The position numbers and the translations under genes are program-made. This document shows, one piece after another, positions 33,168 through 42,256 of a DNA stretch of 64,000 nt (the stretch's first letter is position 1; each line of letters begins with the position of its first letter). Origin of the DNA: Ochrobactrum sp. Marseille-Q0166 (GTDB taxonomy: Bacteria > Pseudomonadota > Alphaproteobacteria > Rhizobiales > Rhizobiaceae); assembly GCF_014397025.1 (NCBI RefSeq), contig NZ_JACJUO010000002.1, forward strand, positions 248,001 to 312,000, written 5' to 3'. Under the pieces are notes generated by a model. The model saw only the letters and a list, made by a program, of their open reading frames with translations, was not told the DNA's origin and searched no databases.

Positions 33168-34619
33168 ATGTATCTCGGGCTTGATCTTGGAACATCCGGC
33201 GTAAAGGCACTTCTGATCGATGGCGAGCAGAGGGTTGTTGGCTCCGCGCATGGTGAACTCGACGTTTCTCGTCCGCACCCGGGTTGGAGCGAGCAAGATC
33301 CAGCACAATGGATCAAGGCCTGTGAAACAGCCATTGATGGCCTGCGCGCAACGCATCCAAAAGAATTTGCAGCCATTGCAGGTATCGGATTGTCCGGCCA
33401 GATGCATGGTGCAACACTGCTTGATGAAAATGATAAAGTGCTTCGCCCCTGCATTTTGTGGAACGATACGCGCAGCTATAAGGAAGCGGCAGAGCTCGAC
33501 GCTGACCCGGCTTTCCGCGCAATTACCGGCAATATCGTTTTCCCAGGCTTCACCGCGCCCAAACTCGTGTGGGTTTCTCGCAATGAGCCGGATATTTTCT
33601 CGCGCACCCGCAAGATTCTCCTGCCAAAAGATTATCTGCGCCTTTGGCTGACAGGCGAATATGTCTCCGACATGTCAGATTCCGCTGGAACAAGCTGGCT
33701 TGATACCGGCGCACGCAAATGGTCATCCGAACTGCTCTCCAAGACCGGATTGACCGAAAACCACATGCCGAAACTTGCCGAGGGCAGCGACGCCACCGGT
33801 ACTTTGCGGGCTGAACTTACCGCGCGTTGGGGAATTTCGAACGCCCCTGTCGTTGCAGGTGGCGCTGGCGACAATGCAGCCTCTGCATGTGGCATGGGAA
33901 CTGTACAGCCCGGTCATGCATTCGTTTCGCTCGGTACATCAGGTGTGCTGTTTGCAGCGAATGGCGCCTATCAGCCAAAGCCTGAAAGTGCGGTCCACGC
34001 GTTCTGTCATGCACTTCCCCACACTTGGCATCAGATGGGCGTCATTTTGTCAGCCGCCAGCGCCCTCGACTGGTTTTCGCGCATCACAGGCACCAGTGCA
34101 CAAGCTCTTGATGGAGAGCTTGGCGACAAGCTGAATGCTCCCGGTATCACAACATTCCTGCCATACCTTTCCGGCGAACGCACCCCATATAACGACGCAA
34201 AAATTCGTGGTGTTTTCAGCGGTCTGGATCACGAGACAGACCGTAAGGCGATGACACAGGCCGTGCTTGAAGGCGTAGCCTTTGCCATACGTGACAATCT
34301 CGTTGCGCTGCAATCAGCCGGCACGGAGATCAAATCACTTATCGCAGTGGGCGGTGGATCGCGTTCCGCCTATTGGCTCAAATCTATTGCAACCGCGTTG
34401 AATGTACCGATTTCTCTGCCTGAAGAAGGTGATTTTGGCGCAGCATTCGGTGCGGCGCGGCTAGGTCTGATTGCCGCCAGCGGCGTTGATCCGTTTGCAA
34501 TCTGCACGCCACCGCGAACCGCGCAGACCATCGAGCCTGAACAGGCGCTGATCTCGTCATATGACGAGGCTTATCACCGTTACCACGCACTATATCCCGC
34601 GCTGCGTCCGCTTTCTTAA
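33168..34619 (+). CDS. xylB: Xylulokinase
   Basis: 483 residues, FGGY carbohydrate kinase. Motifs: [19 protein letters not shown] (residues 3-21, phosphate 1 region), [35 protein letters not shown] (about 76-95), ILWNDTR (about 97-103), [20 protein letters not shown] (about 330-349) and [20 protein letters not shown] (about 393-412). Phosphorylates D-xylulose to D-xylulose 5-phosphate for the pentose phosphate pathway. AACCG...GGAG spacing before the ATG at 33168 is normal. Follows the regulator and precedes xylA. Confidence 0.95.
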   Translation: MYLGLDLGTSGVKALLIDGEQRVVGSAHGELDVSRPHPGWSEQDPAQWIKACETAIDGLRATHPKEFAAIAGIGLSGQMHGATLLDENDKVLRPCILWNDTRSYKEAAELDADPAFRAITGNIVFPGFTAPKLVWVSRNEPDIFSRTRKILLPKDYLRLWLTGEYVSDMSDSAGTSWLDTGARKWSSELLSKTGLTENHMPKLAEGSDATGTLRAELTARWGISNAPVVAGGAGDNAASACGMGTVQPGHAFVSLGTSGVLFAANGAYQPKPESAVHAFCHALPHTWHQMGVILSAASALDWFSRITGTSAQALDGELGDKLNAPGITTFLPYLSGERTPYNDAKIRGVFSGLDHETDRKAMTQAVLEGVAFAIRDNLVALQSAGTEIKSLIAVGGGSRSAYWLKSIATALNVPISLPEEGDFGAAFGAARLGLIAASGVDPFAICTPPRTAQTIEPEQALISSYDEAYHRYHALYPALRPLS

Positions 34620-34663
34620 CAAGCAAGGACAAAGCGACAAATCTTCAACATTGGAGGAGCATC

Positions 34664-35971
34664 ATGAGCACCGGATTTTTCGGCGACATTCAGAAAATAC
34701 GTTACGAAGGACCTGACAGCGACAATCCGCTGGCATTCCGCCACTACAATCCAGACGAGATCGTCCTTGGCAAGCGCATGGAAGATCATCTTCGCTTTGC
34801 AGTCGCCTATTGGCATACATTTGCATGGGAAGGTGGCGACCCCTTCGGCGGACGTACCTTCGACCGACCTTGGTATAAGGATGGTCTTGAGGCTGCGAAG
34901 CTGAAGGCCGATGTGGCCTTTGAGTTCTTCTCGCTTCTCGGAGCACCTTTTTATTGCTTCCATGACGCCGATGTGCGCCCGGAAGGCAATAACTTTGCTG
35001 AGAACACGAAGAACCTTGAAGCGATTGTGGATATTTTCGAGCGCAAGCAGGCCGAGACCGGCATCAAGCTTTTGTGGGGCACAGCCAATCTCTTCTCGCA
35101 TCGCCGCTATATGTCAGGCGCTGCGACCAATCCTGATCCGGAAGTGTTTGCCTTTGCAGCCGCAACTGTTAAAACCTGTCTTGACGCGACCAAGCGTCTT
35201 GGCGGCGACAATTACGTGCTTTGGGGCGGTCGTGAGGGTTATGAAACCCTGCTCAACACCGACCTCACACGCGAGCTCGACAATATGGGCCGCTTCCTGA
35301 ACATGGTGGTTGAGTACAAGCACAAGATCGGCTTCAAAGGCACGATCCTGATTGAGCCAAAGCCGCAGGAACCAACCAAGCATCAGTATGATTATGATGT
35401 CGCAACGGTTTATGGTTTCCTCAAGCGCTACGGTCTGGAAAACGAAGTCAAGGTCAACATAGAACAGGGCCATGCCATTCTCGCGGGCCATTCGTTTGAG
35501 CATGAGCTGGCACTGGCCCGCAGCCTTGGCATTCTCGGTTCCATCGACATGAACCGCAATGACTACCAGTCGGGCTGGGATACAGATCAGTTCCCGAACA
35601 ATGTGCCGGAAATGGCGCTGGCCTATTATCAGGTTCTGCTGGATGGTGGTTTCAAGAATGGCGGCACCAATTTCGACGCCAAGCTGCGTCGTCAGTCGCT
35701 TGATCCACAGGATCTGTTGATCGGCCACATTGGCGGCATGGATTGCTGTGCACGTGGCCTCAAGGCTGCTGCCCGCATGATACAGGATGGCGCGTTGAGC
35801 AAGCCCCTCGATGAACGCTATGCTGGCTGGTCGGGTGATTTCGGTAAAAAAATCTCAGCCGGCGTTTCGCTGGAAGAACTTGCTCAGGAAGTCGTCAACA
35901 AGGATATCAACCCGCAGCCAAAATCTGGCCGTCAGGAATATCTGGAAAATGTCGTCAACCGATACGTTTGA
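34664..35971 (+). CDS. xylA: Xylose isomerase
   Basis: 435 residues, class II xylose isomerase. Metal and sugar-binding motifs in the usual order: [20 protein letters not shown] (about 46-65), the His in [13 protein letters not shown] (about 99-111), [20 protein letters not shown] (about 184-203), [20 protein letters not shown] (about 229-248), [18 protein letters not shown], and [19 protein letters not shown]. Converts D-xylose to D-xylulose. GGAGG lies 8 bases before the ATG at 34664. Closes the regulator-xylB-xylA unit, followed by a bidirectional terminator. Confidence 0.97.
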   Translation: MSTGFFGDIQKIRYEGPDSDNPLAFRHYNPDEIVLGKRMEDHLRFAVAYWHTFAWEGGDPFGGRTFDRPWYKDGLEAAKLKADVAFEFFSLLGAPFYCFHDADVRPEGNNFAENTKNLEAIVDIFERKQAETGIKLLWGTANLFSHRRYMSGAATNPDPEVFAFAAATVKTCLDATKRLGGDNYVLWGGREGYETLLNTDLTRELDNMGRFLNMVVEYKHKIGFKGTILIEPKPQEPTKHQYDYDVATVYGFLKRYGLENEVKVNIEQGHAILAGHSFEHELALARSLGILGSIDMNRNDYQSGWDTDQFPNNVPEMALAYYQVLLDGGFKNGGTNFDAKLRRQSLDPQDLLIGHIGGMDCCARGLKAAARMIQDGALSKPLDERYAGWSGDFGKKISAGVSLEELAQEVVNKDINPQPKSGRQEYLENVVNRYV

Positions 35972-35989
35972 TCATACACGAAGCAAAAA

Positions 35990-36015
35990 AACCCCGCTCA
36001 ATGAGCGGGGTTTTT
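35990..36015. terminator. Bidirectional terminator between xylA and the phosphoethanolamine transferase
   Basis: ACCCCGCTCA-A-TGAGCGGGGT (35991-36011) with A-run before and T-run after, between two convergent genes. Nearly palindromic, so it can work in both directions. Confidence 0.88.
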
Positions 36016-36017
36016 AT

Positions 36018-37652
36018 TTAGTTTAAAGCCACATCATGTGGTGCACGACAGGTAGCAAAACGGTCCAACTTCTGGTCATACACAGACGTTTTGACCGCCA
36101 TCATACCAAGCACGGTATGAAACACATTATCATGCGAGGAAGGCTCTGCCGTTGTCTTGCGCAGACAATCGGCATTGAGACCAGTGTCGGCGGCATATTC
36201 CGGCGCAAACCAGGTGATAAACGGTATATGTGTCTGCTGCGACGGTGCAATGAAATAGGGCGCTGCATGAAGGTAAAGACCGTCCTCACCAAGTGACTCG
36301 CCATGATCGGACATATAGATCATGGCTGAAGCAAACTTGTCCTCATGCGCTTTGAGAAGATCGATCACTTCAGACAGAATATGATCCGTATAGAGGATCG
36401 AATTGTCATAGGCATTGACGATCTCTTCCTGTGAACATTTAACGAAATCATTTGAACGACAATCAGGCTTGAAACCCGCATATTCAGCCGGATATCGCCT
36501 GTAATAGGCTGGGCCATGGCTACCCGTCATGTGCAAAACGATTGTCGCATTGCCGGTAGTTTCGCTCAGTTCTTTCGACAGGCTGTCGATCAGTATCTGA
36601 TCGAGACATTCGCCCCCTTCGCAATAGCGCTTGTCCTGCGCACCTTGCAGATCGATGAGCTTTATGCGTTCAGCAACACCCTTGCTGCCGGTGTTATTCT
36701 CATACCAACTCGTCTGCACACCTGCATGTTTGAGCACATCCATCAGATTTTCGGAGCCACGGAACTTGGTGCTGGAATAATCCTCACGGGTGAAAGGCGA
36801 AAACATGCAAGGCACAGAAACGGAAGTTTCCGTCCCACAACTCGTCGTATTGGTGAAGGCAATAACGCCTTGCTGTTTCAATTCAGGATTAGTTTCACGC
36901 GCATAACCGTTGAGGCTGAAATTCTGTGCACGCGCAGTTTCACCGACAACCACCACTGTCACCAGTTTTTTTCCGGCCGGCAATTGTGTCAATGTTTGTC
37001 TGGCATTGACGCCGAGCGGCTGCATAACAATAGTGCGGTTTTTATAAACATGTGAGACATATTGAATTGTGCTGGCAATGGGGGTGCTTGGCATGAGTTT
37101 CTGCATGATATCAGCGCCATGCTCACGAAACATCGATGAATAAGCCGCATAATTCGACCCAAGTATGGTGACTGAAACAATCAAACAGGCGAGGATGACA
37201 CCTGTGTTTACCATCAGCTTGCCGAGAATAGGTCGATGCTTGACGCGCACCCATGCGATCAACAGCGATGGGACAACACCAAAAATCAACATGTGCCACA
37301 GGAAGCTTGGCGTAAGCAGAGCGCCGGACTCGGCTTTCGTGGTCGTGAGTGCGGCTTCAACGACATATTTGTCGATGATGGTTCCGAAAGTATCGGTGAA
37401 ATAAGAGCCGCCCGCCGCGATCAACACAAACAGGATCAGCATCGGCTTGATGATAAATTTTGCCGAAAAGAACACGAACAACGCCACGTGCAGCGCAAGA
37501 AGCGCGACTGCAATGCCCACAAGTCTCCAAGGAGAATCGGCATAATAGGAACCGATTGCTCGCCAGAACGAGATGTTTGTGAAAATAAGGACGTAAAGTG
37601 CCGTCAAAAGGCACAGTGGCCCACTGGCAATCACAGGGCGGAACTTCTGCAT
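36018..37652 (-). CDS. eptA: Phosphoethanolamine transferase (EptA/LptA-type)
   Basis: 544 residues from the ATG at 37652; the longer form uses GTG and a weak site. Five N-terminal membrane helices (about 5-170) and a periplasmic alkaline-phosphatase-like catalytic domain: VVVVGETARAQNFSLNGYAR (about 228-247), NTTSCGTETSVSVPCMFSPF (about 265-284, catalytic Thr region), VLHMTGSHGPAYYRRYP and MIYMSDHGESLGEDGLYLHA (about 440-459, zinc ligands Asp-His). Transfers phosphoethanolamine from phosphatidylethanolamine to lipid A or LPS core, lowering negative charge and polymyxin binding. Monocistronic. Acceptor site (lipid A or core) cannot be read from sequence. Confidence 0.92.
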   Translation of the reverse strand: MQKFRPVIASGPLCLLTALYVLIFTNISFWRAIGSYYADSPWRLVGIAVALLALHVALFVFFSAKFIIKPMLILFVLIAAGGSYFTDTFGTIIDKYVVEAALTTTKAESGALLTPSFLWHMLIFGVVPSLLIAWVRVKHRPILGKLMVNTGVILACLIVSVTILGSNYAAYSSMFREHGADIMQKLMPSTPIASTIQYVSHVYKNRTIVMQPLGVNARQTLTQLPAGKKLVTVVVVGETARAQNFSLNGYARETNPELKQQGVIAFTNTTSCGTETSVSVPCMFSPFTREDYSSTKFRGSENLMDVLKHAGVQTSWYENNTGSKGVAERIKLIDLQGAQDKRYCEGGECLDQILIDSLSKELSETTGNATIVLHMTGSHGPAYYRRYPAEYAGFKPDCRSNDFVKCSQEEIVNAYDNSILYTDHILSEVIDLLKAHEDKFASAMIYMSDHGESLGEDGLYLHAAPYFIAPSQQTHIPFITWFAPEYAADTGLNADCLRKTTAEPSSHDNVFHTVLGMMAVKTSVYDQKLDRFATCRAPHDVALN

Positions 37653-37809
37653 GGCAGATGCTTTCGAATAGCTTTGAATTCGCACCCCCTACAGCACCGA
37701 CAGATCATTGCGTCGGTTGTATCAGGCACACCCTGTGCAAACATGAAATCAAGATGGCTTTTCTACGGCGGCACAAACGAGCCATTGGTCATGCCTAATC
37801 GCTCAAATA

Positions 37810-37837
37810 AAAACGCCGCCATATATGGCGGCGTTTT
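37810..37837 (-). terminator. Terminator of the second sugar ABC operon
   Basis: AAAACGCCGCC-ATATAT-GGCGGCGTTTT (37810-37837), a perfect 11-bp stem, just past the stop of the Gfo/Idh/MocA gene (37853) on the minus strand. Confidence 0.88.
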
Positions 37838-37852
37838 CAGTTTCATTCCGCG

Positions 37853-39025
37853 TCAGAGGCTTACCCATCCGCCGTTCTTGTTTGATGAGCGGACACAGGC
37901 ATCAATGAATGCGACGCCTTTGACGCCATCATCAACCGTGGGATAGATGACCGCCGTGTCGAGCCTCGTATCATCACGTCGCGCCTGAATGGCGTGAGCT
38001 GCTTCAGTATAGATCGTCGCAAAGGCTTCCAGATAACCTTCCGGATGCCCTGCTGGAATACGTGTAACACGTGTCGCTGCATTGCCAACGCCCGCACCGC
38101 CGCGGGTGATGAGGCGCTTCTGTTCACCAAACGGTGTGAACCACAGCCGGTTTGGGTCTTCCTGGGCCCATTCAATGCCGCCCTTGGTACCATAGACACG
38201 CAAACGAAGACCATTTTCATTCCCTGGCGCCACTTGGCTGCACCAGAGCATACCCTTGGCTCCACCTGCAAAACGCAGCATCACATGCGCATTGTCATCC
38301 AGACGACGCCCCGGCACAAAACTGTCGAGATCAGCAGCCAGACTTTCAAGCGTGAGGTTAGTGACAAAGGATGCAAGGTTGAACGCATGCGTGCCGATAT
38401 CACCCGTTGCACCACCAAGACCCGATTGCGCCGGGTCAGTACGCCAGACGGCACCCTTGGCGCCGGTCTCCTCAACCGCTTCCGTGAGCCAGTCCTGCAC
38501 ATATTCGACCTGTACCACCCGCAGATCACCCAACTCACCATTGGCAATCATTTCGCGCGCCTGCCGAACCATCGGATAGCCGGTATAATTATGGGTAAGC
38601 ACAAAAAGTGCACCGCTTTCATCAGCCACTTTCTTGAGCTTCTTTGCATCCGCCAAGGTCGAGGTCAGCGGCTTGTCACAGATGACATGAATGCCTCGGC
38701 GTAGAAACTCCTTGGCAGCGTCATAATGCACATGATTTGGCGTCACGATAGCAACCGCCTCAATGCCATTTTTGAGCCGCGCCTCGCGGATCGCCATGTC
38801 CTTATAACTCGAATAGATACGATCCTCGGCAAGGCCAAGTTCCCGTCCCGAAGCCTGTGCTTTTTCCGCAGAAGAGGACAAGGCGCCTGCCACCAGTTCA
38901 AAACGATTGTCCAGCCGCGAAGCCATACGATGCACACCACCGATAAAGGCCCCTGCACCACCGCCAACCATACCAAGCCGAATGCGTGGATTGGCTGTTT
39001 CTTTGGTTTTTGCTTCAATGGTCAT
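37853..39025 (-). CDS. Gfo/Idh/MocA-family NAD(P)-dependent oxidoreductase
   Basis: 390 residues. N-terminal Rossmann fold with GMVGGGAGAFIGGVHRMASR (about 18-37), a nucleotide-binding ending AVAIVTPNHVHYDAAKEFLR (about 90-109) and HVICDKPLTSTLADAKKLKK (about 113-132, catalytic EKP-type Lys as DKP), then the GFO_IDH_MocA_C domain. GAGGAA precedes the ATG. These enzymes oxidise or reduce sugars and cyclitols, e.g. inositol or glucoside dehydrogenases. It is the last gene of an operon with an ABC importer and a sugar isomerase, so it probably starts catabolism of the imported sugar. Substrate unknown. Confidence 0.9.
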   Translation of the reverse strand: MTIEAKTKETANPRIRLGMVGGGAGAFIGGVHRMASRLDNRFELVAGALSSSAEKAQASGRELGLAEDRIYSSYKDMAIREARLKNGIEAVAIVTPNHVHYDAAKEFLRRGIHVICDKPLTSTLADAKKLKKVADESGALFVLTHNYTGYPMVRQAREMIANGELGDLRVVQVEYVQDWLTEAVEETGAKGAVWRTDPAQSGLGGATGDIGTHAFNLASFVTNLTLESLAADLDSFVPGRRLDDNAHVMLRFAGGAKGMLWCSQVAPGNENGLRLRVYGTKGGIEWAQEDPNRLWFTPFGEQKRLITRGGAGVGNAATRVTRIPAGHPEGYLEAFATIYTEAAHAIQARRDDTRLDTAVIYPTVDDGVKGVAFIDACVRSSNKNGGWVSL

Positions 39026-39034
39026 CGTGGTTCC

Positions 39035-40087
39035 TCAAAGCCCCAGCATACGTCGATTGGCAGCATCGTCTGTGCCGCCGGCTGCGAAATCGTCAAATGC
39101 CTTCTCGGTGACACGGATGATATGGTGCTTCACAAACTCAGCCCCTTCACGTGCACCATCTTCAGGATGCTTCAACGCGCATTCCCATTCGACAACAGCC
39201 CAGCCGTCAAAATCATTGGCTGCCATTTTCGAGAACACAGAACCAAAATCGACCTGACCATCCCCCAGCGAACGGAAGCGGCCAGCGCGATTAACCCAGC
39301 CCTGATAGCCACCATAAACGCCTTGACGCCCCGTCGGATTAAACTCGGCGTCTTTGACGTGGAACATCTTGATGCGGTCTTTATAAATGTCGATATTGTC
39401 GAGGTAATCGAGACATTGCAGCACATAATGCGAAGGATCGTAGAGCATGTTTGCCCGCGGATGGTTCTTAACCCGCTCCAAAAACATCTCAAACGTCACG
39501 CCATCATGTAGATCTTCGCCGGGATGGATTTCGTAGCAAATATCGACGCCATGCTCATCCGCATGATCAAGGATTGGCAGCCAACGACGCGCAAGCTCAT
39601 CAAACGCTGTCTCGACCAGACCAGCCGGACGCTGCGGCCAAGGATAGATGAACGGCCACGCCAAAGCGCCTGAGAATGTGGCATGCGCACCAATACCCAG
39701 ATTGCGGGAAGCACGGATTGCCATTTTGACCTGCTCAACCGCCCATGCCTGACGCGCTTTCGGATTACCGCGCACTTCCTGCGCCGCAAAGCCATCAAAT
39801 GCTTCATCATAGGCCGGATGTACGGCGACAAGCTGACCTTGCAAATGCGTCGAAAGCTCGGTGACCTCTACACCGTTTTCACGCGCGACACCGGCGAACT
39901 CATCACAATAATCTTTAGACTCCGAGGCCTTCTTCAGATCGATCAACTGGCTTGCCCAGGTGGGAACCTGCACACCTGCATAGCCTTTTTCAGCCGCCCA
40001 TTTGGTAATACCGTCCCATGTGTTAAAGGGCGCTTCGTCGCCCGCAAACTGCCCGAGAAAAATCCCGGGCCCTTTGATCGTTTTCAT
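39035..40087 (-). CDS. Sugar phosphate isomerase/epimerase-like TIM barrel protein
   Basis: 350 residues from the ATG at 40087 (GGAGG 8 bases before it; the codon in front is TTG). AP-endonuclease-2/xylose-isomerase-like TIM barrel with KGYAGVQVPTWASQLID (about 34-50), YEIHPGEDLHDGVTFEMFLE (about 185-204), MLYDPSHYVLQCLDYLDNID (about 214-233) and FHVKDAEFNPTG, which carry the expected metal-binding Glu, Asp, His and Asp/Glu. Partner of the Gfo/Idh/MocA dehydrogenase nine bases downstream; such pairs act in inositol-like and glycoside routes. Substrate unknown. Confidence 0.88.
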   Translation of the reverse strand: MKTIKGPGIFLGQFAGDEAPFNTWDGITKWAAEKGYAGVQVPTWASQLIDLKKASESKDYCDEFAGVARENGVEVTELSTHLQGQLVAVHPAYDEAFDGFAAQEVRGNPKARQAWAVEQVKMAIRASRNLGIGAHATFSGALAWPFIYPWPQRPAGLVETAFDELARRWLPILDHADEHGVDICYEIHPGEDLHDGVTFEMFLERVKNHPRANMLYDPSHYVLQCLDYLDNIDIYKDRIKMFHVKDAEFNPTGRQGVYGGYQGWVNRAGRFRSLGDGQVDFGSVFSKMAANDFDGWAVVEWECALKHPEDGAREGAEFVKHHIIRVTEKAFDDFAAGGTDDAANRRMLGL

Positions 40088-40167
40088 CAAAAGTCCTCCA
40101 AATGAAACTCAAACGTAAATCAGGGCAATACAGATACGCGCCCGACCAGCGGGCGCGCAGCAGAAAG

Positions 40168-41130
40168 TCAGAAAGGAGAATCCGGGAAGTAGAACTGCTC
40201 GGCATTATCCTTTGTGATCAGTGTGGCATCGAGAATGTATTCACCGCTCACAGGAACCTGATCATAAAAATGTCCGGCGGCCAGCTGCATGGCTGTTGAA
40301 ACCATCGCAGGCGGATAAAGAACGTCCACTGGCATAAGTTTGTCGCCATCCATGACCTTCTTGATCATGTCTTTAGAGCCAGCACCACCAATGATGTACT
40401 GAATATCGTCGCGATTGGCCTGCTTGATCGCTTCGAGCACACCAACAGCCATATCGTCATCCTGACACCAGACAACATCGATCTTCGGGTACTTTGTCAG
40501 GAAGTCCTGCATGACACGGAACGCGTCGTCGCGGTTCCAGTTGCCATACTGGCGGTCAAGAACCTTGACGTTTGAGCCAGCGATACCCTTGTCAAAGCCA
40601 TCCTGGCGCTGCTGGTCAATAGGGATAGGCATGCCGCGAATAACGACGACCTGAGCATCAGGGGTATTTTTTGCGATGTATTCGCCAGCGACCTGACCAA
40701 GAGCCGGATTATTGCCTGCGATGTAAAGATCGCGGATGGAATTATCATTGTTGCTCGGAGCACGATCGACAAGAGCTACGAAAGTACCCTTATCCTTGAT
40801 TTCCTTGATAGCATTGACCAGTGGATCGGGATCCGTCGGCAATACGACAAGCCCATCAAGCCCCTGCACGGCAAGATCCTGCAAAGCATTTGCCTGACTG
40901 GCTGCATCTGGTGATGTCTTAACAATAACGTTGAGGCCCGGATGCTCCTGCATCAAGAGTTTGGCAACACGTTCTGCATGATAGACAACACCGGCCGTCC
41001 AGCCATGATCAGCAGCCGGAATAGATACGCCGATCGTCACCTTCTTATCCTGCGCACTTGCCGCGCTGGTAAACGCCAAGGCTCCAGCTGCCAAAGCAGC
41101 AAAAGCAAAACCTAGAAATTTTCCTCGCAT
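40168..41130 (-). CDS. Sugar ABC transporter substrate-binding protein
   Basis: 320 residues. Signal peptide (MRGKFLGFAFAALAAGALAF, cleavage after ASAQ near residue 27), then a Peripla_BP_4 fold: IGVSIPAADHGWTAGVVYHA (about 33-52), QGLDGLVVLPTDPDPLVNAI, FVALVDRAPSN, NPALGQVAGEYIAKN and VWCQDDDMAVGVLEAIKQAN. GGGAGGAAAG directly precedes the ATG. RbsB-like binding protein of a monosaccharide-type importer with the permease and ATPase upstream. Ligand not predictable; the aromatic and acidic pattern suggests a sugar or polyol. Confidence 0.9.
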   Translation of the reverse strand: MRGKFLGFAFAALAAGALAFTSAASAQDKKVTIGVSIPAADHGWTAGVVYHAERVAKLLMQEHPGLNVIVKTSPDAASQANALQDLAVQGLDGLVVLPTDPDPLVNAIKEIKDKGTFVALVDRAPSNNDNSIRDLYIAGNNPALGQVAGEYIAKNTPDAQVVVIRGMPIPIDQQRQDGFDKGIAGSNVKVLDRQYGNWNRDDAFRVMQDFLTKYPKIDVVWCQDDDMAVGVLEAIKQANRDDIQYIIGGAGSKDMIKKVMDGDKLMPVDVLYPPAMVSTAMQLAAGHFYDQVPVSGEYILDATLITKDNAEQFYFPDSPF

Positions 41131-41239
41131 TCTTTCCTCCCAAATATACAGGGGGCTTTACCTCTGTGACCGGACCGCCCCTTCAATCCCGCCAAACTTG
41201 ACCTCCGTGGCGCAGAAACGCTACGCGTTGCGCCACGGT

Positions 41240-42241
41240 TTATCGTCGCGCCAGCGACCGCTGGACCAGCATTGCAATGATAATGATCGCCCCCTGAATG
41301 GCGCCGATCAGATATTCGCTGATAAAATTCGAAAGCAGCATGATATTGCCGACGATTTCGAGAATGAAGGCACCGCAGATCGTGCCCCAGACACGACCGA
41401 TGCCTCCTCGCAATGCCGTACCACCGACAACAACCGCTGTAATTGCCTGAAGCTCCCACAACATGCCAGTCGTCGCAGAAGTGGAACCGAGACGCGGAAC
41501 ATAAAGCAGCACCGCAACAGCGACACAAAGCCCTTGGACGACGTAAGCAATCGTACGAACACGCTTGACAGAAATACCCGAATAACGGGCCACGTCTTCG
41601 CTTGAACCAACCGCGATGACATGGCGTCCATAACGCGTACGATAAAGCACGAAGGCAGCAATCGCAGCAGTTACAAAAATCGCAATGACGGGAATGGGTA
41701 CGCCAAAAACTGAGCCAAAATAGGCCGGGCGATACAGTGCTTGAATTTCAGGGTTGCGCAGCGTGATAGCTCCGCCCTGAGACAGCCATGTCGTCAAACC
41801 ACGATAAATGCCCATCGTTCCAAGCGTCGCAATAAACGGCTCGATCCCGCCCAGAGTCGTTATCAATCCGTTGGTCAGCCCGCAAAGAGCACCGACAACA
41901 ACGGCCAGAAGCACCGCGGCAATCAGCATCATGACCGGATCAGCGATAGCACCGCTGTTCATGAACATGATCATGATACTGCCGACAAAAGCGGCCATAG
42001 CGCCAACCGAAAGGTCAAGCCCGCCGGACGAGATAACATACGTCGCGCCGAGCGCGATGATAGCAATAAAGGCACTACGCGTCGCAACATTCAGCAAATT
42101 GTCGATGCTGATAAAATTTGGATTGGCAATCGTACCCAGAACAAGCAGCAAAAGCAGAGCAATGAAAGGTGCAATTGCTCGTAAATCCCAGTCACGAGAT
42201 GTCTTTGGCACTCTGCTTTTGTCGGTCGCTACGTCAGTCAT
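41240..42241 (-). CDS. Sugar ABC transporter permease (RbsC type)
   Basis: 333 residues, about ten membrane helices, BPD_transp_2 family: VISSGGLDLSVGAMAAFVGS (about 69-88), LGGIEPFIATLGTMGIYRGL (about 130-149), VGSSEDVARYSGISV (about 221-235) and GGTALRGGIGRVWGTICGAF (about 273-292). The normal RbsC length. Lies between ATPase (16 bases upstream) and binding protein genes in one operon. Imports the sugar-like substrate of this system. Confidence 0.92.
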   Translation of the reverse strand: MTDVATDKSRVPKTSRDWDLRAIAPFIALLLLLVLGTIANPNFISIDNLLNVATRSAFIAIIALGATYVISSGGLDLSVGAMAAFVGSIMIMFMNSGAIADPVMMLIAAVLLAVVVGALCGLTNGLITTLGGIEPFIATLGTMGIYRGLTTWLSQGGAITLRNPEIQALYRPAYFGSVFGVPIPVIAIFVTAAIAAFVLYRTRYGRHVIAVGSSEDVARYSGISVKRVRTIAYVVQGLCVAVAVLLYVPRLGSTSATTGMLWELQAITAVVVGGTALRGGIGRVWGTICGAFILEIVGNIMLLSNFISEYLIGAIQGAIIIIAMLVQRSLARR

Positions 42242-42256
42242 TTACTTACCTTTATT